From Clusia tigrina (Eukaryota; Arthropoda; Insecta; Diptera; Clusiidae), in contig OV050030.1 in assembly GCA_920105625.2 (NCBI GenBank), positions 193,435,887-193,499,886 of the forward strand: a stretch of DNA of 64,000 nt, in the 5' to 3' direction. Position 1 is the stretch's first letter, and each line of letters opens with the position of its first letter. A program made the position numbers and the translations under genes. The notes under the pieces were generated by a model. That model was not told the origin of the DNA. It did no database searches and saw only the letters and a program-made list of their open reading frames with translations. Below are positions 13,205 through 22,774 of this stretch, in pieces.

Positions 13205-15431
13205 GAAGGCAGCAGACCCCCAATCGACAGCGGTAGCGACTGAGACGCCTACAGAGACGCTGAAAGAGGCTGCGACGCCGACTGAGACGCCGACTGAGGC
13301 AAATAGGGGTAGATATAGGCATAGAGAGGGCAGCAGACCCCCAATCGACAGCGGCAGCGACTGAGACGCCTACAGAGACGCTGACAGAGGCTGCGACGCC
13401 GACTGAGGCAGATAGGTTTAGATATAGGCATAGAGAAGGCAGCAGACCCCCCAATCGACACCGGCAGCGACTGAGACGCCTACAGAGACGCTTACAGATA
13501 CTGCGACGCCGACTGAGATGTCGACTCAGGCAGATAGGGGTAGATATAGTCATAGAGAAGGCAGCAGACTCACCCAATCGACAGCGGCAACGACTGGAAC
13601 GCCTACAGAAACGCTGACAGAGGCTGCGCCGCCGACTGAGGGGCCGTCTTAGGCAGATAGGGGTAGATATAGGCATAGAGAAGGCATTAGACCCCCCAAT
13701 CGACAGCGACAACGACTGAGACGCCTACAGAGACGCTGACAGAGGCTGCGACGCCTAATGATACGCCTACTGAGGCAGATAGGGGTAGCTATAGGCATAG
13801 AGAAGGCACCTAACCCCCAATCGACAGCGGCAGCGAATGAGACGCCTACAGAGACGCTGACATGGGCTGCGACGCCGACTGAGACGCCGACTGAGACAGA
13901 TAGGGGTACATATAGGCATATGGAAGGCAGCAGACCCCCCAATCGACAGCGGCTGCGACTGAGACGCCTACAGAGACGCTTACAGAGGCTGCGACGCCAA
14001 CTGAGACAGATAGTTGTAGATATAAGCATACAGAAGGCAGCAGACCCCCAAATCAATAGCGGCAGAGACTGAGACGCCTACAGAGACGCTTACAGAGACG
14101 CCTAAAGAGACGCTGACAGAGGCTGTGGACTCTGACTGAGCCGCCGACTGAGGTAGATAGGGGTAGATATAGGCATGGAGAAGGCAGCAGACCCCCCAAT
14201 CGACACCGGCAGCGACTGAGACGCCTACAGAGACGCTTATAGATACTGCGACGCCGACTGAGATGTCGACTGAGGCAGATAAGGGTGGATATAGGCTTAG
14301 AGAAGGCAGCAGACCCCCCAATCGACAGCTGCAGCGACTGGGACGCCTACAGAGACACTGACAGAGGCTGCGACGCCGACTGAGGCAGATAGGGGCAGAT
14401 CTATGCATAGAAAAGGCAGCAGACGCCCCAATCGACAGCGGCAGCGACTGAGACGCCTACAGAGACGCTGACTGAGGCTGCGACGCCGACTAAGACGCCT
14501 ACTGAGGCAGATAGGGGTGGATATAGGCTTAGAGAAGGCAGCAGACCCCCCAATCGACAGCTGCAGCGACTGGGACGCCTACAGAGACACTGACAGAGGC
14601 TGCGACGCCGACTGAGACGCAGACTCAGGCAGATATGGGTAGATATAGGCATAGAGAAGGCAGCAGACCCTCCCAATCGAGAGCGGCAGCTACGGAGACG
14701 CCTACAGCGACGCTGACAGAGGCTGCGAAGCCCACTTGGACGCCGACTGAGGCAGATAGGGGTAGATATAGGCATAGAGAAGGCAGCAGACTGAGACGCC
14801 TACAGAGACGCTGAAAGAGGCTGCGACGCCGACTGCGACGCCGACTGAGGCAGATAGGGGTAGATATAGGAATAGAGAAGGCAGCAGACCCCCAATCGAC
14901 AGCGGCAGAGACTGACACGCTTACAGAGACGCTGACAGAGGCTGCGACGCCGACTGAGGCAGATAGGTTTAGATATAGGCATGGAGAAGGCAGCAGACCC
15001 CCCAATCGACACCGGCAGCGACTGAGACGCCTACAGAGACGCTTATAGATACTGCGACGCCGACTGAGATGTCGACTGAGGCAGATAAGGGTGGATATAG
15101 GCTTAGAGAAGGCAGCAGACCCCCCAATCGACAGCTGCAACGACTTGAACGCCTACAGAGACGATGACAGAGGCTGTGACACCGACTGAGATGCCGCTTC
15201 AAGCCGATAGGGGTAGATATAGGCATAGATAAGGCAGCAGACCCACCCAATCGAGAGCGGCAGCGGCCGATACGCCTACAGAGACTCTGACAGATCCTGC
15301 GGCGCCAACTGAGATGCCGACTGATTCAGATAGGGGTAGATATAGGCATAAAGAAAGCTGCAGACGCCCCAATCGACAGCGGCGGCGACTGAGACTCCTA
15401 CAGAGACGCTGACAGAGGCTGCGACGCCTAC
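13205..15431. repeat. Composite HOR satellite part, copy 1 (left of element A)
   Basis: This stretch is the satellite portion of the composite repeat that includes the retroelement. Its variant units match those at 20160-21423 in the same order: gaggcaaataggggtag, then a gactcacccaatcgac unit followed by aacgactggaacgcc, then gcattagacccccc, then a truncated unit with the unusual junction gcagactgagacgcct (about 14787), then a gattcagataggggtag unit. It carries about 0.85 kb of extra units (about 13800-14660). It ends exactly at the insertion point of element A. Confidence 0.75.
15422..15431. repeat. Target site duplication, element A, 3' side
   Basis: The satellite decamer cgacgcctac abuts the A-rich 3' end of element A (a T-run on the plus strand) and recurs at 19520-19529 on the other side. 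The next base, t, also matches, so the duplication is 10 or 11 bp. A direct duplication of this size is expected from target-primed reverse transcription. Confidence 0.9.
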
Positions 15432-15697
15432 TTTTTTTTTCTTTTTATTTCCGATTATTTCATACATCTGTCACCATTATATTGACACCTAGTACATGAT
15501 TTGACAATTTGTTTGGAAATTAATATTAAAAACACATTTTGGCCAGTGCCAAGAAGTGTTACAACAAAAATTATTTACATTAATTATAATAATTCACTAT
15601 AATTATATTATAACAATTTATGATCAAAATTATGTTTATAATAATTATTTACATTTACATTTATATTATTATTACTAATATGTGTAGTCTGGATTTC
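15432..15697 (-). other. 3' UTR and A-rich tail of element A
   Basis: Read on the minus strand, this is about 266 bp of AT-rich sequence following the predicted ORF2 stop (tag at 15698-15700) and ending in an impure A-tail (aaataaaaagaaaaaaaaa). Copies B and C have the same UTR but with aaagaaaaa as the last nine bases, so one substitution separates the tails. I see no canonical aataaa signal close to the tail that I would insist on. Confidence 0.75.
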
Positions 15698-18477
15698 CTA
15701 GTTCAGTAGGTCGTTAGGTTGAGTTCTCTTTAAACGGCACTTGGTGGTTTCTTCTAGATGTAGCAACTCGTTTATTTCTTCGTTATTATGCCCATGCAGT
15801 CGTAGTGTTTTGTGGATATCTTTTTTATTATTTCGTCACTTCTTGTCATATTTAGTTTGCGGTGCATATCCTCATTTGTTGTGTACCAACCAGACTTTAT
15901 GATAAGTCTTAATATTCTAGATAGCTGTCTTTGAATTTTTTGTATGTGTGACCGCTTTGCCGTTCCCCATACTTGGAGTCCGTACGTCCAAATTGGCTTT
16001 ATAGTACACTTGTATAGCAGCAACTTGTTGTTAATTGTGAGTTTAGATTGCTTACCCATTAACCAATATAGTTGCCTAAATTTTTCGTTTATTTGTTTCG
16101 TTTTTTGTTTGATGTGGTAGTGCCAATTTAGCTTTGAGTTCATGTGTATACCAAGGTATTTAGTTGTAGACCCTATTTTTATAACTTTATTGTTTATTTT
16201 AATAGGTATTGGGTTAAATTTTGTTTTAGTTGTAAAAATTATTTGTACAGTCTTCTCTTCATTAATTTTCAAGCACCATTTATCAAACCATTCCTTAACA
16301 TTCTCTGTGTATATCTGCAGATATGCAGTTGCAGTATTTAGATTTTTATCAGATGCTAAGAGGATAGTGTCATCAGCAAAGGTAGCAACTGTGGTATTCA
16401 GTTCTTTTGGAAATGGTATATCTGAGGTAAATATGACATATAGCAGTGGTCCTAAAACACTCCCTTGAGGAACTCCAGCTGTTGTGAGATGAATAGACGA
16501 ACACTCTTCATTATATTTGACGTAAAAGTAACGATCACTAAGATAACTTTCAGCAATCAAATAGTAGTCAAGTGGCAGCAGTCCAGTTTATGCAGGAGTC
16601 CTTTATGCCATACTTTGTCAAATGCTTTTGCAACGTCTAAGAATACAGCAACGCAGTACCGCTTATATTCTATGTCTGTTTCAATTTTGTTTGTTATACG
16701 GTGTATCTGTTGAATTGTTGAATGTCGTTTTCTGAAGCCGAATTGATGATTTGGTATAATGTTTTTATTGTCAAGGATCTGGCTAAGTCTATCATGTAAT
16801 AGTTTTTCAGCAACTTTAGAGATTATGGGAAGTAGGCTCATTGGTCTATACGACGACGCAGTTGTAGCATCTTCGGTAGTGCAATAATTTCAGCAAAAAT
16901 TGTAGTCGGAACATTGAGTTGATAACATTCCTTAAGTAGTTATAACCTATAGTAGGTAGCTCAACGAGAGCTTTTCCTGTCAACATATCGTATCCTGGTG
17001 CTTTTTTGTGGTTCATTCGGTTTTTAATGCAATTAATTATTTCTGTTGTATTTGTTTTCTTAATTTTGGCTGTAATGTCTATATTTAAGTCATTGCGTGT
17101 TTCAATATATTTATCTTCGTCATTTGATAGGACTTTTTCAAAGTATTTAGCCAATGCAGTTGCTTTTTCTTCATTGATAGTAGCCCATAAGTTGTCATCT
17201 TTCCGTAGTGGTGGCTGATACCTTATCTGAGTTTTTAATTTCTTTGTGCATTTCCATAATGAGTAGTTCGTATCCTGGGTAGGCGTCAAGTTTTTTAGGT
17301 AATTTTCAACTTCAATATTTTGTCTTTTAGTTAATAGTCCATAAGTTGTCATCTTTCCGTAGTGGTGGCTGATACCTTATCTGAGTTTTTAATTTATTTG
17401 TGCATTTCCATAATGAGTAGTTCGTATCCTGGGTAGGCGTCAAGTTTTTTAGGTAATTTTCAACTTATATATTTTGTCTTTTAGTTAATATTTTCTTGAG
17501 TTTTTTGCAGGCTATATTTAAATTGTGTTTATCCTCAGGCGATCTAGTTAGGTGCCACCTCTTTCTCAGCTTTCTCTTCTCAATAATTTGCTTTCTTATA
17601 AAAATATCCGTTGTAGGTTTATTTCTTCTAAATTTATGCTGTTGGCTTGATTTGTTTCCTGCGTGAATAATTGCACGTTCAATGTCTAATTGTGTTTTCA
17701 GTGTGATAGACATATTCAGTTGATTTTCAATATGCTGTCTCTACTCATTCCAGTTTGTTTTTTGTGGTTAAAAATCTTAGCTATTGGTTCTATGGGTTTG
17801 ATGTCAGTTGTGTAGTCAAGTATTATCGGAGAGTGGTCTGAAGAAAGTTCAAAACAAGCTTTAATTTTTAATTGGTTACACTTTCTATTTTTTGTTATAC
17901 TGAAGTCGATTAGATCTGGTATCTTCTTCCTATCTGTTGGCCAGTAGGTGGGTTCACCTGAGCTTAAAAATCTGCAGTTATTTTTGTTTATAGCATTAAT
18001 CAGATTTCGTCCTTTTTTATTGGTTAGCCTAGATCCCCAGTCAGTGTGTTTTGCATTCAGATCTCCAGCTGCAATGAATCTTACGCCAAGCGTCTTTATG
18101 TAGTCATCATATTGATCCGTCGTTATTAGGTGTCTGGGGGGACAGTAAACTGAGGAAATGAGTATTGTCCCACTAGTATCCTCAATTTGCACAGTAGTGG
18201 ATTGAATATGAGGTGTTGCATATGGTTGCCGTTCAGCATGTTTTAATAGTGAATTTATTATGATAGCTGTCCCACCACGAGCTTTACCATCAGGATGATT
18301 TGTCATATAAATTTTATATCCAGGAAATACTAAAAAGCTTTTGTTCGTAAAATGTGTTCCTGAAACTAGAGCTATATCAATTTTCTTGTCAGACAAAAAT
18401 TGCTTCAACTCAAGAAAATGTTTTGTTAGGCCATTTGCATTCCAAGCTACAATTATTAAACTATTACTTTCGTGCAT
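15698..18477 (-). pseudogene. ORF2 of element A: AP endonuclease-reverse transcriptase, broken
   Basis: In the intact family this protein nicks the target and copies the element RNA into it. The start is the ATG at 18475-18477, overlapping the end of ORF1 by 14 bp. The endonuclease covers about residues 8-220: WNANG (12-16), YCPP (111-114), GDLNAKH (138-144) and SDHSP (213-217) are present. The residue that should be the catalytic Glu of the ETH motif is Gly40 (codon 18358-18360). The RT region shows KKAPGYD, HQFGFRKRHST, FLDVAKAFD, GVPQGSVLGP and FADD (16369-16380), but in separate frames. Breaks seen: a stop at 17465-17467, the 154-bp duplication, and frameshifts near 16870, 16575 and 15820. 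Unlike B and C it keeps the frame near 15938. Confidence 0.9.
17183..17490. repeat. 154-bp tandem duplication inside ORF2 of element A
   Basis: Two adjacent copies (17183-17336 and 17337-17490) both begin with g(c/t)ccataagttgtcatc and end in ttttagttaata. The length is not a multiple of three, so it shifts the ORF2 frame. The left copy has a sense codon (GAA, 17311-17313) where the right copy has a stop (TAA, 17465-17467). Copy B has the same duplication with the same boundaries; copy C has only one 154-bp segment (34272-34425). Confidence 0.9.
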
Positions 18478-19519
18478 TTAAGCTTGCTAGTAACATTGTA
18501 CTGATATTCATCATATTAGTCATTTGAGTGATTAGGGATTTCACCATGTCTTTAAGTTCATTAATATCACTATCGTATGAATCTGTTGTATTTTGTTCAG
18601 TTTTATTTGGATTTGACGACCCTGCAATGTCGGCATAGCTTACACCTGTTTTAACTGCTGATCTATCCATATTTTTGGTCTGTAATAATAATGGATGCTT
18701 TCGGCGTAAAGATGGAAACCTTTGAATTTTTATGGCTTTGTATATTTCACAGCCTTTGTAGTTTGCAGTATGATTTCCGCCACATAGGGCACATTCAATT
18801 TACGCTGCGTTGGTTGTTTTTTTTTTACATTCACTTGTTAGATGCTTTTCAGCGCATTTCACACATACTGGATCCCTTGTACAGTAGTTTTTTGTATGTC
18901 CGTATTTTTGGCATTTAATGCATTGCGCGACTTCTCTTTTATGATGAGGTGCCTCAAAAACTACTATGCAATGCATTAATTTGTTAATGCTATAAATATC
19001 TTTATTATTAGTATTTGTTTCCAGTTCTATGCTAAACAGTGGTAGCGGTTTTTTTGTTGTCCGTTGAGATATGTTAGTTATGTTTAAAACTTTGTGACCG
19101 TTTTCACCAAGCTCATTTTTAATTTCTTCTTTGTCTGCGGAGGGGTGCATATTGCGAAGAATGACTTTGAAACCTCTTTCATTTTTAGTTTAAATGTGTA
19201 CAGCTTCGTACCTTTTTGCTTTTGCGTTTGGAATATTTTTGTGTATGTTTCCGAGTCATTCGATTGAACTCGTACTTCATTGTTTGTTAATATTTTAAAT
19301 ATGAAGTTACTGTCTGCAACAGCGGTAAGCGCATTTTGTTAACGTCTTTATGCATTCTACGCCTTGTACGTATATAGGAGGTGGTTTGTTTAAACTTTTT
19401 TTTTCCGGACTAGTTGTTTTTTCTTTTTCAGACTCATTTTGATCAACTTGTCCACTGTGCGAGGGTTCAGGAAGTTCGGCATCATCAACGGTCAAAGCAG
19501 CAAATCTGTTTTTTTCTTT
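18464..19519 (-). pseudogene. ORF1 of element A: zinc-knuckle Gag-like protein, truncated and broken
   Basis: In the family, ORF1 protein binds the element RNA and forms the RNP. The N-terminus starts directly at the satellite junction (KNRFAAL follows the boundary), so the first codons are missing. A PPPIYVQGV motif follows, then a frameshift near 19335. The PRE_C2HC-like region (from the Met at 19148-19150) leads into two knuckles: C-X2-C-X4-H-X4-C at about 18881-18922 and C-X2-C-X3-H-X4-C at about 18827-18865. A TAA at 18800-18802 stops the frame just before a third CCHC knuckle (18749-18793), which resumes in the same frame. A private 1-bp loss near 19190 adds another frameshift. The C-terminal part overlaps the ORF2 start. 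Confidence 0.88.
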
Positions 19520-19529
19520 CGACGCCTAC
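19520..19529. repeat. Target site duplication, element A, 5' side
   Basis: Second copy of cgacgcctac(t), directly after the 5'-truncated end of element A. Satellite continues without a gap as tgatacgccgactgaggcag, exactly as in uninterrupted units such as 2601-2630. Confidence 0.9.
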
Positions 19530-19899
19530 TGATACGCCGACTGAGGCAGATAGGGGTAGATATAGGCATAGAGAAGGCAGCTGACCCCCCAATCGACAGC
19601 GGCAGAGACTGACACGCCTACAGAGACGCTGACAGAGGCTGCGACGCCGACTGGGACGCCGACTGAGGCAGATAGGGGTAGATATAGGCATACAGAAGGC
19701 AAAAGACTCACCCAATCGACAGCGTCAACGGCTGAGACGCCTACAGTGACGCTGACAGAGGCTGCGACGCCGACTGAGACGCCGACTGAGGCAGATAGGG
19801 GTAGATATAGGCATAGAGAAGGCAGCAAACCCCCAATCGATAACGGCAGAGATTGAGACGCCTACAGAGACGCTGAAAGAGGCTTCGACGCCGACTAAG

Positions 19900-22505
19900 G
19901 CAGATAGTCATAGAGAAAGCATAAGACCCTCCCCAATCGAAAGCGGCAGCGACTCAGACGCCTACAGAGTCGCAGGCAGAGACTACGACGCTGACTGAGA
20001 CGCCGACTGAGGCAGATAGGGGCACATATAGGCATAGAAAAGGCAGCAGACCCCCAATCGACAGCGGCAGCGACTGAGACGCCTACAGAGACGCTGAAAG
20101 AGGCTGCGACGCCGACTGAGACGCTAACTGAGGCAGATAGGGGTAGATATAGGCATAGAGAAGGCAGCAGACCCCCAATCGACAGCGGCAGCGACTGAGA
20201 CGCCTACAGAGACGCTGAAAGAGGCTGCGACGCCGACTGAGACGCCGACTGAGGCAAATAGGGGTAGATATAGGCATAGAGAGGGCAGCAGACCCCCAAT
20301 CGACAGCGGCAGCGACTGAGACGCCTACAGAGACGCTGACAGAGGCTGGAACGCCGACTGAGGCAGATAGGTTTAGATATAGGCATAGAGAAGGCAGCAG
20401 ACCCCCCAATCGACACCGGCAGCGACTGATACGCCTACAGAGACGCTTACAGATACTGCGACGCCGACTGAGATGTCGACTGAGGTAGATAGGGGTAGAT
20501 ATAGGCATAGAGAAGGCAGCAGACTCACCCAATCGACAGCGGCAACGACTGGAACGCCTACAGAAACGCTCACAGAGGCTGCGCCGCCGACTGAGGGGCC
20601 GACTTAGGCAGATAGGGGTAGATATAGGCATAGAGAAGGCATTAGACCCCCCAATCGACAGCGACAACGACTGAGACGCCTACAGAGACGCTGACAGAGG
20701 CTGCGACGCCTAATGATACGCCTACTGAGGCAGATAGGGGTAGCTATAGGCATAGAGAAGGCAGCAGACCCTCCCAATCGAAAGCGGCAGCTACGTAGAC
20801 GCCTACAGCGACGCTGACAGAGGCTGCGACGCCCATTGGGACGCCGACTGAGGCAGATAGGGGTAGATATAGGCATAGAGAAGGCAGCAGACTGAGACGC
20901 CTACAGAGACGCTGAAAGAGGCTGCGACGCCGACTGCGACGCCGACTGAGGCAGATAGGGGTAGATATAGGAATAGAGAAGGCAGCAGACCCCCCAATCG
21001 ACACCGGCAGCGACTGAGACGCCTACTGAGACGCTTACAGATACTGCGACGCCGACTGAGATGTCGACTGAGGCAGATAGGGGTGGATATAGGCTTAGAG
21101 AAAGCAGCAGACCCCCCAATCGACAGCTGCAACGACTGGAACGCCTACAGAGACGATGACAGAGGCTGTGACACCGACTGAGATGCCACTTCAAGCCGAT
21201 AGGGGTAGATATAGGCATAGATAAGGCAGCAGACCCACCCAATCGAGAGCGGCAGCGACGGATACGCCTACAGAGACTCTGACAGATCCTGCGGCGCCAA
21301 CTGAGATGCCGACTGATTCAGATAGGGGTAGATATAGGCATAAAGAAAGCTGCAGACGCCCCAATCGACAGCGGCGGCGACTGAGACGCCTACAGAGACG
21401 CTGACAGAGGCTGCGACGCCTAATGATACGCCGACTGAGGCAGATAGGGGTAGATATAGGAATAGAGAAGGCAGCAGACCCCCCAATCGACAGCGGCAGA
21501 GACTGACACGTATACGGAGACGCTGACAGAGGCTGCGACGCCGACTGAGACGGCGACTGAGGCAGATAGGGGTAGATATAGGCATAGAGAAGGCAGAAGA
21601 CTCACCCAATCGACAGCGGCAACGGCTGAGACGCCCAAATTGACGCTGACAGAGGCTGCGACGCCGACTGAGACGCCGACTAAGGCAGATAGGGGTAGAT
21701 ATAGGCATAGAGAAGGCAGCAGACCCCCCAATCGACAGCGGCAGCGACTGAGACGCCTACAGAAACGCTGAAAGAGGCTCCGACGCCGACTGCGACGCCG
21801 ACTGAGGCAGATAGGGGCAGGTATAGGAATAGAGAAGGCAGCAGACCCCCAATCGACAACGGCAGAGACTGACACGCCTACAGAGACGCTTACAGATACT
21901 GCGACGCCGACTGAGATGTCGACTGAGGCAGATAGGGGTAGATATAGGCATAGAGAAGGCAGCAGACTCAATCGACAGCGGCAACGGCTCAGACGCATAC
22001 AGTGGCGCTGACAGAGGCTGCGACGCCGACTGAGATGCCGACTGAGGCAGATAGGGGTAGATATAGGCATAGAGAAGGCAGCAGACCCCACAATCGATAG
22101 CGGCAGAGACTGAGACGCCTACAGAGACGCAGAAAGAGGCTTCGACGCCGACTGAGACGCCGACTGAAGCAGATAGGGGTAGATATAGGCATAGAGAAGG
22201 CATCAGACCCCCCAATCGATAGCGGCAGCGACTGTGACGCCTACAGAGACGCAGACAGAGGCTGCGACGCTGACTGAGACGCCTACTGAGGCAGATAGGA
22301 GTAGATATAGGCATAGAGAAGGCAGCAGACGCCCCAATCAACAGCGGCAGCGACTGGGACGCCTACAGAGTCGATGACAGAGGCTGTGACGCCGACTGCG
22401 ATACCGCTTCAAGCCGATAGGGGTAGGGGTATATAGGCATAGGTATGGCAGCAGACCCACCCAATCGAGAGCGGGAGCGACGGATACGCCTACAGAGACT
22501 CTGAC
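19900..22505. repeat. Composite HOR satellite part, copy 2
   Basis: Begins with the ccctccccaatcgaaagc / gactcagacgcctacagag units, then runs through the gaggcaaata, aacgactggaacgcc, gcattagacc, gcagactgagacgcct (about 20887) and gattcagatagg variants. It matches 22775-25165 at an offset that drifts from about 2872 through 2766 to 2657 bp because of small indels. At 21414-21430 it has an element-free version of the insertion neighbourhood, cgacgcctaatgatacg, with an A where the target has C. Confidence 0.75.
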
Positions 22506-22774
22506 AGAGGCTGCGACGCCGACTGAGACGCCGACTGAGGCAGATAGGGGTAGATATAGGCATAGAGAAGGCAGCAGACCCCCCAATCGACAGCGGCAGC
22601 GACTGAGACGCCTACAGGGACGCTTACAGAGGCTACGACGCCGACTGGGACGCCGACTGAGGCAGATAGGGATAGATATAGGCATAGAGAAGGCAAAAGA
22701 CTCACCCAATCGATAGCGTCAACGGCTGAGACGTCTACAGAGACGCTGAAAGAGGCTTCGAAGCCGACTGAGGC

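Larger units (their letters stand above)
1..15431. repeat. Satellite block 1, ~110-bp tandem repeat
   Basis: The whole stretch is a tandem array of a unit of about 110 bp. Each unit starts near gaggcagataggggtagat, passes through a C-run (usually accccccaatcgac), and ends in a module of degenerate 12-mers (gagacgcctaca, gagacgctgaca, gaggctgcgacg, ccgactgagacg). Units carrying one extra 12-mer are about 122 bp. The plus strand is purine-rich and poor in T. Units differ by scattered substitutions and small indels, and recognisable variants recur at kilobase spacings, giving higher-order repeats. No gene, RNA gene or non-satellite insertion is visible before the element boundary at 15432. It is known that such arrays evolve by unequal exchange; its function here is unknown. 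Confidence 0.95.
15432..19519 (-). mobile_element. Jockey-clade non-LTR retrotransposon, copy A (dead)
   Basis: This 4,088-bp AT-rich block interrupts the GC-rich satellite and reads on the minus strand as ORF1 (zinc-knuckle protein), an overlapping ORF2 (AP endonuclease plus reverse transcriptase), a short 3' UTR and an A-rich tail. There are no LTRs. The 5' end falls inside the N-terminal coding part of ORF1, so the copy lacks its promoter/5' UTR and start codon. It carries a 154-bp internal tandem duplication (17183-17336 and 17337-17490) and a private 21-bp deletion near 17668, which removes seven codons relative to copy B. Many frameshifts and stops make it non-functional. Clade assignment comes from motif recognition only. 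Confidence 0.95.

Noticed and set aside
1..15431. CRISPR-like array
   Set aside because: No short direct repeat with unique spacers: the whole 110-bp unit is repeated, and no cas gene is present.
16142..16468. Plus-strand open frames inside the elements (also 17006-17218, 26621-26845, 33231-33557)
   Set aside because: They are the antisense shadows of RT and linker coding sequence and recur in each copy only because the copies are homologous.
15432..19519. Three independent target-specific insertions as the preferred explanation
   Set aside because: Shared inactivating changes, the same truncation point and collinear flanking variants fit post-insertion amplification better; the alternative is kept as a finding because it cannot be excluded without other copies.
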